Origin: Saprospirales bacterium
GTDB taxonomy: Bacteria; Bacteroidota; Bacteroidia; Chitinophagales; Saprospiraceae
Direction of reading: 5' to 3'
DNA length: 16,815 bases
Assembly (NCBI GenBank): GCA_016703765.1
Contig: JADJBL010000043.1
Coordinates: 1 to 16,815 of the forward strand
The position numbers and the translations under genes were made by a program. This document shows, piece after piece, positions 1 to 8,389 of this stretch (position 1 is its first letter; each line of letters starts with the position of its first letter). A model generated the notes under the pieces. That model made no database searches and was not told the DNA's origin. It worked only from the letters and a program-made list of their open reading frames with translations.

Positions 1-522
1 GTCTTTGAATACAATACCCTGGTGTCTATAAGTTGCCGATCCCTCCATTTGATAGGAAAACTGCCTGTCATTTGTAGATGTTTCTCCCTTCCTTATGATC
101 GTCTCCGTTGCGTTCCTTGTGGCGTTGGCGACTTTCGTCACCACAATAACCGTCATGTCGTCGCTGCCCCAAAAATGGGTAGCCGTGCTTAGAAAGTCGT
201 CTGTGCCATCGAATTGAATGCAGGGCTTACTTCCCGGCCCGCCCGTCGCCTTGTAAACCGGCCTATCTGTGTCTGTCGTCTGCGTGGCGTGGCGTCCGTT
301 GCCGGATTGGTCGTTCCACGTTCCAACCCCCTCGTCTGTCGCAATAACTCCACCCAGGCTATCTGTCACCCCCGCGCCCGCATCGAACCAGGTAGAACAG
401 GCTATCCTCCCCAAAGGCGAGGTGATCGAGGCCAAACTATCCGACGTAAAAAACTGCTGCACCTGCGAGCGCAAAGGCAGGCAGGCGAGCAGGGCAAGAA
501 TTATGAAATTAGCTCTTTTCAT
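1..522 (-). CDS. Exported LamG/concanavalin A-like lectin-domain protein (partial, runs off left edge)
   Basis: The frame is open from the ATG at 522 to base 1 with no stop, giving 174 residues of a longer protein. Residues 1-20 form a Sec signal peptide: MKR, a hydrophobic run, then LRSQ. The mature part reads like a concanavalin A/LamG-type sugar-binding domain: WFDAGAGV, then WNDQSGNGRHATQ, RPVYK, IQFDGTDDFL and a beta-rich MTVIVVTK. The WNDQSGN...IQFDGxDDFL series is typical of secreted bacterial lectin-like domains. The start is supported by an ATGA overlap with the stop of the upstream gene (519-521). Following a fibre-like gene in a phage late block, it could be a receptor-binding or surface adhesin protein. 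The signal peptide suggests the host envelope rather than a cytoplasm-assembled tail. The domain call is good; the role is inferred. Confidence 0.72.
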   Translation of the reverse strand, partial: MKRANFIILALLACLPLRSQVQQFFTSDSLASITSPLGRIACSTWFDAGAGVTDSLGGVIATDEGVGTWNDQSGNGRHATQTTDTDRPVYKATGGPGSKPCIQFDGTDDFLSTATHFWGSDDMTVIVVTKVANATRNATETIIRKGETSTNDRQFSYQMEGSATYRHQGIVFKD

Positions 523-2253
523 TTGCAGTAATATTTCGCCGATACCGGGTTTCGGTAGCAGGTGTACATTGTCCCGGTAGTGAGCGCGTCGGTTCCCAAT
601 GCCGTGCCGTTCATGTCGAGAAAGTCGGCAGGCCATGTGATGTTATCGGTCCCTGAAATTCCCAGGAAGTGGAAGGAGTACACCCCGGTTTCGCCCTCAA
701 ACGTGGGGTAGGTGGCGTCTATGTCTGTGGCGCTCCAAGGGTTGTTTACGGTTAAAGTCGTCGAGGTGCAGGTTTCCATCCTGATTTCGACAACGGCTTG
801 GTTGTAGTTTTTCAGGTTCACAGTAAGTGCCGCGCGGTAATGGAGTCGCGAAGAAAGGCGGGGCGGGCGTTCGTAGCTGCGTACCCGATCCCGATATAGA
901 AAGGTATCGGCTTACTCCTAATGTTTGTAGGAACACAGACAGGTTAAGTTGCTGCGCCGCTTCGCCGTCATCCTCAAGGGATAGGTAGATGACTGAGCCG
1001 GAGCGGGAAAAGGTGTCTATTGTCTGGTTGTCGGTGCGGTGCCGCCGCCTAAGCTATCCCTGTATCCAATACATTGTACTTGTGTCATTCTGCAATGACA
1101 GTATAGCGTAAGGAAATGGATTGTCTGGCAATTTATAACTCCAAGTCCCATCTAAACTATCGGGTGATTCGAGTAAAATAAAATCATTCTGGTCTGTATC
1201 CTCTTGATTTCTGAAAATGACAACTTTGATTTGGGGCGGGAAGTTATCCCTATTCGCCAGGTGCATAGTGTCAGACCCTATGTAAATTGAATTACCGATA
1301 TTATCGCGCTTATTGTGATAGCGCCGGTGTGCCGGTCGCGTAGCGAGTATAGAAAGATTGATCTATAGATGCAATGGTTATGTCGTTTTGCGCGCTAACC
1401 CCCACGTCGTCTGTATCAATCTCAATACTCGCGGCTATCGCATATAATCCAATCACTCCAGCCCCGTTAATTTGAAGGGTGTTAGTGTCTGCATTGATCG
1501 TTACATTACCAAGCGGCAACAACTTGTAAATACTCGAATCAATAGCCGCCCCACTACTCGCCGCCGTGATCCTGCCGTCCGCGTCCACAGTTATACCCGC
1601 ATTGGTGTAACTTCCTGGCGTTACGGCTGTGCTTGCAAGTTCGATGGGGCCGACAACGGCGGTGTCTATGTTCATGACCGCGCCGGAACTACTCACGTCA
1701 ATATCTCCGTAATCCCCATCGGTTAGACCGCCCAATATCTCCGCCTCAAATGGCGTGGCGCTTCCACCCTCGTAAATCCGTAACGTGTCTCCCTAATAGG
1801 AAACGCGTCAATCTGAGCCGAAGCAATGCCCGGAATAATCGCAAAATTCCCGTCTGAAATATAAAGGGTATCGTTCGAGATCGTCACGGCCTGAAATTGC
1901 GCCGGGTCGTATAGTTTCCGGGCTGATCCGGCATTGTCCACAAACCAGACTTCGCCCTCGTTGTCGGTAACGAAAAAGTCCCGATACGTGGCACTCGTTC
2001 CGGTGGTGTCCTCTATGTCGATACCAAGCCAGGAAAGGGTAATGTCCGGCGTGGAGTAGTTTTTGATCGTCTGGAAATTGATCCGGCGGTTGGCGTTGGC
2101 CTTGCGGGAAATGACCTGGACCAGGGCCGTGTCGATGGTGGTGGCCAGGGTAAAATTTTGGGGATCGACGACGGTAACGGTATCATAAGGCACCTGGGCC
2201 CGAACGCCCAGGGCCATGACTCCAAAAAACCATAAAAGGAATATCTTTTTCAT
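519..2253 (-). CDS. Exported tail-fibre-like protein, reading frame broken several times
   Basis: The start at 2253 gives MKKIFLLWFFGVMALGVRAQ, a textbook signal peptide. The upstream in-frame ATG at 2301 lies inside the preceding gene. The clearest fibre signature is TNAGITVDADGRITAASSG (near 1550-1620), a motif common in phage tail fibres. Frame segments are 2253 to about 1795, then about 1795-1310, where a GGG run on the minus strand needs one more G. After 1310 protein-like sequence continues as TGAITISA, RDNIGNSIYIG and MHLANRDN to 1054, then TDNQTIDTFSRSGSVIYLS (about 1045-960), and finally the segment 821-519 ending YRNPVSAKYYCK. Joined, this gives roughly 575 residues. The stretch 822-1053 has no clean ORF and reads as continuation in shifting frames. 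Alternatively there are two or three genes, with boundaries near 1310 and 830. Confidence is good for 1310-2253 and lower for the single-gene reading. Confidence 0.6.
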
Positions 2254-2263
2254 TTGTTCTTTT

Positions 2264-3540
2264 TTAAGTGGTCCAGCCCCAAACCTCGCCGGTGGTTTCA
2301 TCGCCCCATCCTTCGCCCGTGTCGTCGTCGCCTATGACTTCCGGCGGGTCGATCGGAACCGGGGGCACTGAAATGTCATCATCAGCCAGGGCAAAACTCC
2401 AACGCACGGTTTCGGTCACGCCTTCCCATTGCAGGATCAGGTCGAAATACTCTTTGCTCCCGCGCCCGCCTTCCAGGGGCATAACGGCATCGGTAAAAAG
2501 CGGCTTAATGCCCCGGCTGGTCCGAACATTCGCCCGCCAACAGTCAGGAAATAGAAGCGGAATAGCTTCCAATGGCATTGAAAGTGCCGGATCAGGGCGA
2601 ACATATTGCCGCCGGTATTGTAGATTCGGAGCGTTAAAGTGTATAATCGCCGCTCGACGCTTTGCCGGTTGCGGGGCAGCGTGGAAACTGATTTTTGGGG
2701 TACGTCCACGCCACCCTCACCGACCAGGCGCTTCGCTTTGGCCATTAAGATTTCGCTGTTGTCGATTCCGTCGTTGACATACACGGGCGCGCCCGTGGTC
2801 CACGTGAACGGGTCTGGCGCGGTCAGGGGAACCATAACGACCTCGCAAACCTGACTATCCCGCTGCGGGTACGTGGTGCAGTCTTGTTCGTTTTGGATCG
2901 GGGGGAAACAAAATTCGCAAGCGTCGCACTCCTCCCACTCCTCCAATTCCGCGCCTGCCGGATCAGATAGCGCCGCACTTGCCCGGTCTGCGTCCCCGTC
3001 GGCCTCGTATCGGATAGCGATTTCGGCGTACTCCTTGCCGCCCCGGGTCGGGTCCAGGGGAAAGTCGCAATCCACAAAAGAGGGAAGGAGGCCACCAACG
3101 GGCCCAATGAGTTTACCGCCAACAGTCAGGAAGTAAAACCGGAACATTTTCCAACCGCCCTGAAAGCGCTTGCAAAATTCGTATTGGTTCCCCTCCAGGT
3201 TCTTGACGCGAAACACCAGGGTATAAGCCCGGCGGCTGACCAGTTGACGGTTGCGGGGGAGTAGAACCAGGCTGCTTTCGGCTGCCAATACTTCGCCCTC
3301 ACCGACCAGCCGCCGGGCATAGTCCAGGCTCGAAACCGTGTTGTTGATCGTGTCGGCAATGTAAACCGGATTTGCCCCGGTCCAGTCGAAAGGATCCGGG
3401 GCTTGGATGGGGACGATCACCAAGTCGCTTATCTGGCTGTCGATCCGGGAATAGGAGGTGCATTCCTGTTCGTTGTCGAAAGCAGGAACCGTAAACTCGC
3501 ACGGCCCACAGTCCAGAAAGTTATTCAGATACACCCCCAT
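2264..3540 (-). CDS. Two-copy repeat-domain structural protein, function unknown
   Basis: After correcting one frame break this is about 425 residues. It has two copies of a roughly 165-residue domain, at about residues 23-186 and 217-385. Shared landmarks in each copy are NEQ(E/D)CT(S/T)Y, RDSQ or IDSQ, APDPF-W, RLVGEG, LPRNRQ-V-RR-YTL, W-K-FRFYFLTVGG and GGK/GSKEY. A short cysteine linker (CGPCEF, CDACEF) precedes each copy. The frame breaks at the C4 run at 2511-2514 (plus strand), where one extra base restores GPAGGIKPLFTDAVMPLEGGRG. The tail is acidic and Asp/Gly/Trp rich, ending WGWTT. The neighbouring gene at 3553-4143 holds a third copy of the domain. Its place between capsid-side genes and fibre genes fits a virion component such as a decoration, tail or adhesin protein, but I recognise no named family. 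Confidence 0.72.
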
Positions 3541-3552
3541 GCCCTATTTTTT

Positions 3553-4143
3553 TTACGCAAACGGCGAAGTCCAGCGCGGGGGATCACCGTCGGCCTCCCA
3601 CGTAATCACGATGCGCCCAAACTGCTTATCGCCCCGGCCCCCGGAAAGCGGCATAACAGCTTTTACTGAGGTCGGAGAAATGCCGCCCTCCGGTCCGAAA
3701 CCGTACCCGGCAAGGTTGGCGTAGTAGAAGGTGAAGCCCGTCCATCCGCATTGAAGCTGCCGCAAAAACTCATAGGTGTCGTCGTCCATCTGCTTGACGG
3801 TATAGCTGACCGTATAGGTCCGCTTGACGACCTTGCTTTTGTTTTTGGGGTACTCCATCGTCTCCTCCTCTGGTTCCGGTACTTCGCCCTCGCCCACGAT
3901 GCGTTTTGAGGCGCTGTTATCCGTCACGGTGTTGTCGATGCCGCCCGGGTTGGCGTTGACCGTCGGAGCCGACGGCGTGGCCCAATCCAAGGGATCAGAA
4001 GCGCCGGAAGGCACGATCACAAGGTCGCTGACCTGGCTATCGAGCTGCGAATACGACGTACAATCCTGCTCCTCGGGGATCGCCCCTAAGTCCAGGTCGG
4101 TATCGCAATCAGCGGGGCACGTAAGAAAGTTTTGCAGTGCCAT
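3553..4143 (-). CDS. Single-copy member of the repeat-domain family, function unknown
   Basis: This is an intact 196-residue ORF, paralogous to both halves of the gene at 2264-3540. From residue 24 it shows EEQDCTSYSQLDSQVSDLV, then a DPLDW segment, IDNTV, KRIVGEGEV, a PKNKSKVVKRTYT stretch, YEFLRQLQCGW, FGPEGG, MPLSGGRG and TWEADGD. The N-terminus has a CPADCD motif comparable to the cysteine linkers in the paralogue. The ATG is preceded by the AT-rich leader TAACCCAAACAAA plus A-rich spacer, shared with the capsid gene, and there is no Shine-Dalgarno. It has no signal peptide, unlike several neighbours. It probably acts in the virion or its assembly with its two-copy paralogue; this is inference from context. 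Confidence 0.78.
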   Translation of the reverse strand: MALQNFLTCPADCDTDLDLGAIPEEQDCTSYSQLDSQVSDLVIVPSGASDPLDWATPSAPTVNANPGGIDNTVTDNSASKRIVGEGEVPEPEEETMEYPKNKSKVVKRTYTVSYTVKQMDDDTYEFLRQLQCGWTGFTFYYANLAGYGFGPEGGISPTSVKAVMPLSGGRGDKQFGRIVITWEADGDPPRWTSPFA

Positions 4144-4172
4144 GTTTTATTTTTATTTGTTTGGGTTAAACC
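4144..4172 (-). promoter_or_regulatory. AT-rich leader with TAACCCAAACAAA before the repeat-domain gene
   Basis: TAACCCAAACAAA followed by TAAAAATAAAAC leads into the ATG at 4143. Its first bases overlap the upstream stop codon region. The core is identical to the capsid-gene leader. It is a likely translation leader, with no Shine-Dalgarno. Confidence 0.48.
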
Positions 4173-5245
4173 AATAATGCTTTCGATTCGTGCTTTTTCG
4201 CGCTCTTGCATTCCAGACAGTCCATCGCCTCGATGGGTAGGTTGTTCGCTATCCAGTCCACGGCGTTCATGTACTCCTTTTGCAGGTAGTCCCGCCGGGC
4301 GTATAGCTCCTCCTTTGGTTTGAGCGTGAAACGGTTGATCTGCTGCGAGTCAATCACCCCGGAAACCAGGAACGCGCCGCCCTTGTGCTGTACGGCCCGG
4401 CCAACGAGTTGCTTTGTGCTATACCCTCCAATGCTATCCAGGCGGCAAAGCCAGTCCACTTCGCTGCAAAGCGTGTAGCCCTCCAGGACAATACCGTTGG
4501 CGCTGGCAAGCATTCCCCCGGCCTGGGTCAGGTTATCCGTAGCGAGCCCGTACACCTCCATGTGTCGCCTCCACCCGGGTTTAGCGCCGCAGCACGTGAA
4601 GGTGTTGCTCATCGCCTTAGAACCAGCCGGGGGCGTGTAATAGATCAGGTAGCGAAGCTCCTGCGGGGCGGTCATGCGCCAAAAATCAAACTCAATAGGC
4701 GTGGCCAGGGCGTGGCGCGTGTATTTGTTCGCCGTGGTGGCAATGTTCACGGTTTCGGTAGTGAACAGTGGCGTATCTACCTCATCCTCGTTGCTGGCAA
4801 TCGTGACCGTGACCGTATCCGATACGTTAAGGCCCAAATAAATAGCCTCCAGGTAGAATTTAGCGCCGTGGATCGGCCTGGGAAGGATTTGAACACCTGC
4901 ATAGGTATTGGGAATCGTCACCAGTCCCCCGGAATTGAGCTTGCCGACAGTGCCCCGGAATTGTACGGCGTTGCGGTGCCGCTTCATGATCGCCGCGCCC
5001 AGATCAGCCCGGAACGCATTAAGCGCCTTTGTGCGGGCCTTTTCGAGCATATCGAACACGGTGCCGCTGCCACAATTGCCCGTGCCGTTGATTTCCTCAA
5101 CGATCGGAAACCCAAATTCCGGGTCCGTCAGGTAGAATCCGGTTTCCGATGCGTTGAGGTCATCCCAGTCCACGGGCTTATCGCCTTCGTAGCAGTTGCA
5201 ATCTATGTCCGTTAAGCCCACGATGTTTGCGAGGCAATCAGGCAT
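4166..5245 (-). CDS. Cysteine-rich phage structural protein, about 359 aa, function unknown
   Basis: This long intact ORF starts four bases after the TAA stop of the upstream exported protein. The N-terminus is Cys/Asp rich (MPDCLANIV, DIDCNCYEGD), followed by SETGFYLTDPEFG, a helical segment (FDMLEKARTKALNAFRADLG), a beta-rich centre, a TCCGAKPGW motif, and a cysteine-containing C-terminus (MDCLECKSAKKH). The ETGFYL motif followed by the A-R-x-x-A-L-N-x-F helix resembles a protein I recall as common in Bacteroidota phage structural clusters, with no assigned function. There is no signal peptide or membrane segment. Its many cysteines suggest disulfide or metal ligands. A virion or connector role is inferred from neighbours only. 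Confidence 0.72.
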   Translation of the reverse strand: MPDCLANIVGLTDIDCNCYEGDKPVDWDDLNASETGFYLTDPEFGFPIVEEINGTGNCGSGTVFDMLEKARTKALNAFRADLGAAIMKRHRNAVQFRGTVGKLNSGGLVTIPNTYAGVQILPRPIHGAKFYLEAIYLGLNVSDTVTVTIASNEDEVDTPLFTTETVNIATTANKYTRHALATPIEFDFWRMTAPQELRYLIYYTPPAGSKAMSNTFTCCGAKPGWRRHMEVYGLATDNLTQAGGMLASANGIVLEGYTLCSEVDWLCRLDSIGGYSTKQLVGRAVQHKGGAFLVSGVIDSQQINRFTLKPKEELYARRDYLQKEYMNAVDWIANNLPIEAMDCLECKSAKKHESKALLV

Positions 5246-5248
5246 GGT

Positions 5249-5640
5249 TTAGCTCGTTTTTTTCCAGGTTCCTTTCAGCGTGTACCTACTGGACTGCGTA
5301 CCGACTCCGGTAATAATCCCCCGTTGCCGGACCCCTTGACATACGAGGGCGCTGTATTGGTGCCGCCGTATAATCGCAAGGTTCCAGCGCCAACCAGGGT
5401 ATCGCGTTCCACCTCATACCATGCCGTGGTGTTGCCGGAGATGTAGTTGTTCTCCTGCAATACGGCGATGATATTGGTAGTTCCGGATAGCTGCGTTGCG
5501 GTCAGGGTGTAATTGTAGTTCCACAGATCATAGAATGTCCATGTGTATTGGTAGATCGCAGCGGGAGCGGGCGGACTGGTGACGTTGGCGGCAATGCCAA
5601 CGAACACCACCAGGCCCAAAATTATAGCGAGGTACTTCAT
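5249..5640 (-). CDS. Exported or anchored small protein, paralogue of the next upstream gene
   Basis: The ATG at 5640 is two bases after the restored stop of the upstream gene. Residues 1-20 (MKYLAIILGLVVFVGIAANV) form a signal peptide or N-terminal anchor, followed by a Pro/Ala linker and a beta-rich, aromatic-rich domain (YQYTWTFYDLWNYNYTL). The core motif WYEVERDTL-x-RLYGG is shared with the neighbour at 5643-6166. The original frame ends at 5275, but after about 5328 (a run of four Gs on the minus strand) the neighbouring frame gives RQRGIITGVGTQSSRYTLKG and ends KKTS at 5249. That places the stop four bases before the next ATG. Restored length is about 130 residues. Function is unknown; it could be a surface-exposed or membrane-tethered accessory protein. 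Confidence 0.65.
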
Positions 5641-5642
5641 GG

Positions 5643-6166
5643 TCAATATTTTTTCAAGGTTACGTCCACATCGACCGAAAGCGTATCGGACGATCCCGCG
5701 ATGATGTCGAACACCACGCGCTGCCGTCGCCATGCACGAATCCCTCATCCAGGGCAGAGCGGGCCGCGTCGGACCCATAAAGCCGGATCGTTTGCGCCGT
5801 GGCTCCGGTATGCGTGGCGATACTATCCCGTTCGACCTCGTACCATTGGCTGCCCGTATCCTCATTACTTTCCTGCAAGATCAGGACGTAGGAGGCTGTA
5901 TCATCCTCCATTGCGATGTCAGCGGTCCAATTGTACATCCATTTCGAGTGCAACAGCGTGGGGACGGTGAAGGTGTCGTTATTGGTGGCGTACAGGCGCG
6001 AGTCGGTAAAATCGTACTTGTAGATCGGGGAAGCGGATACGGAGTTTTGTTCCGCCCCGTACAGGCTTTCGTTGTTGGTGGCGTTGGAGGTGTGTTTGAT
6101 CCCCCAAATGGTCGTCACGGCGACGGCCAGAACAGCCAGGAGCCCAAAAAGAAGTTTCTTATTCAT
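5643..6166 (-). CDS. Exported or anchored small protein immediately downstream of the capsid gene
   Basis: I choose the start at 6166 (MNKKLLFGLLAVLAVAV, a hydrophobic signal or anchor). An upstream in-frame ATG at 6214 overlaps the capsid gene and lacks that context. The rest is beta-rich, with YKYDFTDSRLYATNNDTF, then ILQESN, WYEVERDSI and IRLYGSDAA. These motifs match the following gene (VLQENN, WYEVERDTL, LRLYGG), so the two are tandem paralogues. The frame breaks near 5719, where one base in AGCGCG appears missing. In the restored frame the C-terminus reads RVVFDIIAGSSDTLSVDVDV, ending LKKY at 5643 and giving about 174 residues. An exported protein directly after a capsid gene is unusual; its function is unknown. 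Confidence 0.66.
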
Positions 6167-6200
6167 TGCTTGAGTCGTTGAATTGTTGAGAAAATGGGGT

Positions 6201-7331
6201 TTATACCGCGTCAACCGCCTTGAATTTCAGGATGCCGGTTTCGCCGTCGATGCCCGCAGGTGCCACGGCAATACCGCCCAGGAACTTCACTTCGAAGCGG
6301 TGCAGGTCATTGTGGCGCGTGTTCGCGTCGCGGCCCTGGCAAACCTTTTGGTACACCACCTCGTAGCGCAGCGGGGCCATCGTGCCGTCGGGCTGCATGA
6401 TCTGGAGGAAGGGGTCTTCGATGAAAAATTCCCACAGCGCCCCAATGTCGCTATCGCGCTGCATGGGTTCGGTGCTGGCTGAATAAATCCGGTTCCAAAT
6501 CGTGTAGGCCCAGGGGTCAATCGCGAAGGTGTTGCGCCCGCCCAGGGTTGCGTCCAGGTCGCGCACGTCAAAGAACATATTGTGCGCGTTGTACGTGGCG
6601 AGCTGGTTGCGCTCGTTGTCGTTGAGGTTGCGGAATCCGGCGTTATAGACCTGCTGGTACCAGTTGAACCGGCCAGACAACAGGTAGTAATCGCCATAGA
6701 AATTGTTGTTCAGTACAACAGAATCCACCAGCGCCAGGGCGTCGGGGTCTTTCGCGTCTGCCGTGGGCAGTTCGATGGTGATCGTGTCGGCATTCACCGC
6801 CCAGGCTCCATTTCCGTTGTCGATGCTGGCTACCTCGGTGTCGAGGTTTACCTGCGCGTTCGAGTTGAAAAAGTTCACGGCGCGAATGTTCAGGGCGCGG
6901 CGAATGTTCGACATCGCCTTTTGCAGTTGCCAGTTGGCGAGCTGCGCGAACTGGATCGTATTTCCGCAGAGGTTGTCGTCCACGTCCCGGATGTCGATAA
7001 TCCGCACGTTGTCGGTGTAAGTCACGCTGTCGGATTCAGCCTCGACGCCCGTTGCCAGGTCGCAGACCTGTTCCAATCCGCCTTCTCCTTGGGTTGCCAC
7101 GCCGTTGTAGTTGAGCGTTTCGTTCCCCGACTTGATCCAATGTACATCGAAGCCGATGCACTCAGACCCGACCATGACGGCCTGGGGGAGGATTTTCATC
7201 TGGTCGAGCATGGTTTTCACCGCGTCGACCTGGTGGTTTAACTCGTATTTGGCCGGTCCTTCGATTGCGATCGTGTCGATCAGCACTTGAAGCCGGTTCT
7301 TTGCGCTATCCGTAAATACGCCAGCTGCCAT
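6201..7331 (-). CDS. Probable major capsid protein
   Basis: This is an intact 376-residue ORF. It starts MAAGVFTDSAKNRLQVLID and has no signal peptide. The content is mixed alpha/beta with aromatic- and Asn-rich motifs (FNWYQQVYNAGFRNLNDNER, DPWAYTIWNRIYSAS), ending in a compact beta-rich segment (KFLGGIAVAPAG). Size, composition and position right after a scaffold-like gene fit a HK97-fold major capsid protein of a Bacteroidota phage. The gene also has the strongest-looking leader in the window: a 99-base intergenic gap, a hairpin, then an AT-rich non-Shine-Dalgarno leader, consistent with high expression. I see no diagnostic catalytic motif because capsid proteins have none. The call rests on context and overall resemblance; another abundant virion protein is the main alternative. 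Confidence 0.6.
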   Translation of the reverse strand: MAAGVFTDSAKNRLQVLIDTIAIEGPAKYELNHQVDAVKTMLDQMKILPQAVMVGSECIGFDVHWIKSGNETLNYNGVATQGEGGLEQVCDLATGVEAESDSVTYTDNVRIIDIRDVDDNLCGNTIQFAQLANWQLQKAMSNIRRALNIRAVNFFNSNAQVNLDTEVASIDNGNGAWAVNADTITIELPTADAKDPDALALVDSVVLNNNFYGDYYLLSGRFNWYQQVYNAGFRNLNDNERNQLATYNAHNMFFDVRDLDATLGGRNTFAIDPWAYTIWNRIYSASTEPMQRDSDIGALWEFFIEDPFLQIMQPDGTMAPLRYEVVYQKVCQGRDANTRHNDLHRFEVKFLGGIAVAPAGIDGETGILKFKAVDAV

Positions 7332-7360
7332 TGTTTTAGAATTTTGTTTGGGTTAGAAAA
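7332..7360 (-). promoter_or_regulatory. AT-rich leader with TAACCCAAACAAA before the capsid gene
   Basis: The leader reads TAACCCAAACAAA, then ATTCTAAAACA directly before the ATG. There is no Shine-Dalgarno. A-rich leaders before start codons are typical of well-translated Bacteroidota genes. The same 13-base core occurs before the gene at 4143, and a shortened form occurs before 8935. Confidence 0.5.
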
Positions 7361-7375
7361 AATGTAAATGCGTTA

Positions 7376-7400
7376 AGCCCTGACGGGTTACGCCAGGGCT
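7376..7400 (-). other. Hairpin in the gap before the capsid gene
   Basis: The inverted repeat has a perfect 7-base stem (AGCCCTG / CAGGGCT) around an 11-base loop. It lies in the 99-base gap between the scaffold-side stop (7431) and the capsid ATG (7331). On the transcribed strand a T-rich run lies about 12 bases downstream rather than adjacent, so it is a weak terminator at best. It could be a processing, attenuation or mRNA-stability element for the capsid transcript. Confidence 0.45.
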
Positions 7401-7430
7401 ATAAAAAAGTCCTATAAATTCAGGGAATCC

Positions 7431-7717
7431 CTATGCGGGTCGCTGGGCTATCCAAGCCTCGTGAAGTTCGCGGTTCAGGGCCATCCGCCTTGCGGGGTCG
7501 CGCTCCTGGTTTCTTTGCTTCGAGTTCATCGTAATGCGCTTGGTCGCGGATCACGATTTTAGGCTTGGTATCGCCGGCTTGCCGGGCCTGCGGGTTGGGT
7601 GAAGGACATTTTGTCGGGATCAATTTGTTGAAAGCCGAAGGGGTTTACCTCTTTGACGTAATCCGCGAATGACACCGGGTTGAATGTCGCATCCTTGCGA
7701 GGTTGCCGGTCTGTCAT
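7431..7717 (-). CDS. Short scaffold-associated protein or C-terminal part of the scaffold (frame-broken)
   Basis: The ATG at 7717 overlaps the TGA of the upstream gene (ATGA). The N-terminal frame reads DRQPRKDATFNPVSFADYVK and continues EVNPFGFQQIDPDKMS. Near 7585 the frame moves to QAGDTKPKIVIRDQAHYDEL. Near 7517 it moves again to RNQERDPARRMALNRELHEA and ends WIAQRPA with TAG at 7431-7433. Restored length is about 95 residues, highly charged and probably helical toward the end. It lies between the scaffold-like gene and the capsid gene. Because the upstream gene also has frame breaks, the ATGA junction could itself be an artefact and the two spans one scaffold protein. I do not recognise a named family. 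Confidence 0.5.
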
Positions 7718-8347
7718 CTACAATACGATATCCCCTTATCGTCTTCCTGGAGGTGGTTGTATTCGAGCAGGCGGAAGATGGCATCAATGCGCTTTTGCCG
7801 CGTGTCCTCATCCTCTCCGGCAACCCATTGGCGTCATCGAGAACAAATAGGGCTTCGCGCTGCACAGCCTGAGAGGCTCTTTTGCTGGCGGCGGTGAGTT
7901 GCTCTGTGAGGTGCTCCGATCTTTTGTCTTCGGGCCCCTCTTTCAGGGCTTTTACCTTCGCGTTGAGCCACCTCCTGCGCTATCTGGTTCGGTTCCAGTT
8001 CCTCCGCTGTCAGTTGTTTTGATCCCTTTGCCGGCCTCGCTCTTTTGCAGAGTCGCGGCCCACGCTTCGATCAAATCTGTGCCTTGCATTTCGGTGTCGG
8101 GGGTAAAGCCTTTTGACTTCACGTAATCCTCGACCGTCTGCATTGCCTTGCGCAAGCCTTTACCGTGGTTTTCGTCCTTGATGGCTGTAAACTTCCGGTT
8201 GAATAGGCTGGCGATGGCTTCCACGGCAGATTCTTTCTGCGTGATTTCTTCACCGTTCGCGTCGAAAAGTTCACTTTTCAACTCCACAGCCTTCTTTCCG
8301 GTGAGGCGGGCTAGATCCTCCAGGGGAATACTTACGATTTCACTCAT
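7714..8347 (-). CDS. Probable capsid scaffold protein (frame-broken)
   Basis: The clean N-terminal ORF runs 8347-7952: MSEIVSIPLEDLARLTGKK, an E/K-rich helical region, HGKGLRKAMQTVEDYVKSKG and DLIEAWAATLQK. At an AAAA run at 8017-8020 the frame moves to QLTAEELEPNQIAQEVAQRE. Near 7955 it moves to VKALKEGPEDKRSEHLTEQL and then AASKRASQAVQREALFVLDD. Near 7825 it moves to GEDEDTRQKRIDAIFRLLEY, ending GISYCR with TGA at 7714-7716. Restored length is about 210 residues, acidic, helical and coiled-coil-like with a flexible Gln/Glu middle. Those traits and its position just before the likely capsid gene fit a scaffolding protein. There is no protease motif. Function is inferred from composition and position. 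Confidence 0.5.
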
Positions 8348-8389
8348 ACCTTTCGGCCAATTTTAAACCCCGACTGTCGGGGCCAACGT

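Noticed and set aside
4385..5215. Plus-strand ORF of 276 codons
   Set aside because: It is antisense to the intact 359-residue protein, with Arg/His/Gly-rich low-quality composition typical of a shadow frame in GC-rich DNA.
6582..7241. Plus-strand ORF of 219 codons
   Set aside because: It is a mirror frame of the likely capsid gene with no independent start context.
7376..7400. Rho-independent terminator
   Set aside because: The stem is only seven bases and no T run follows it directly on the minus strand, so it is reported as a hairpin of unknown role.
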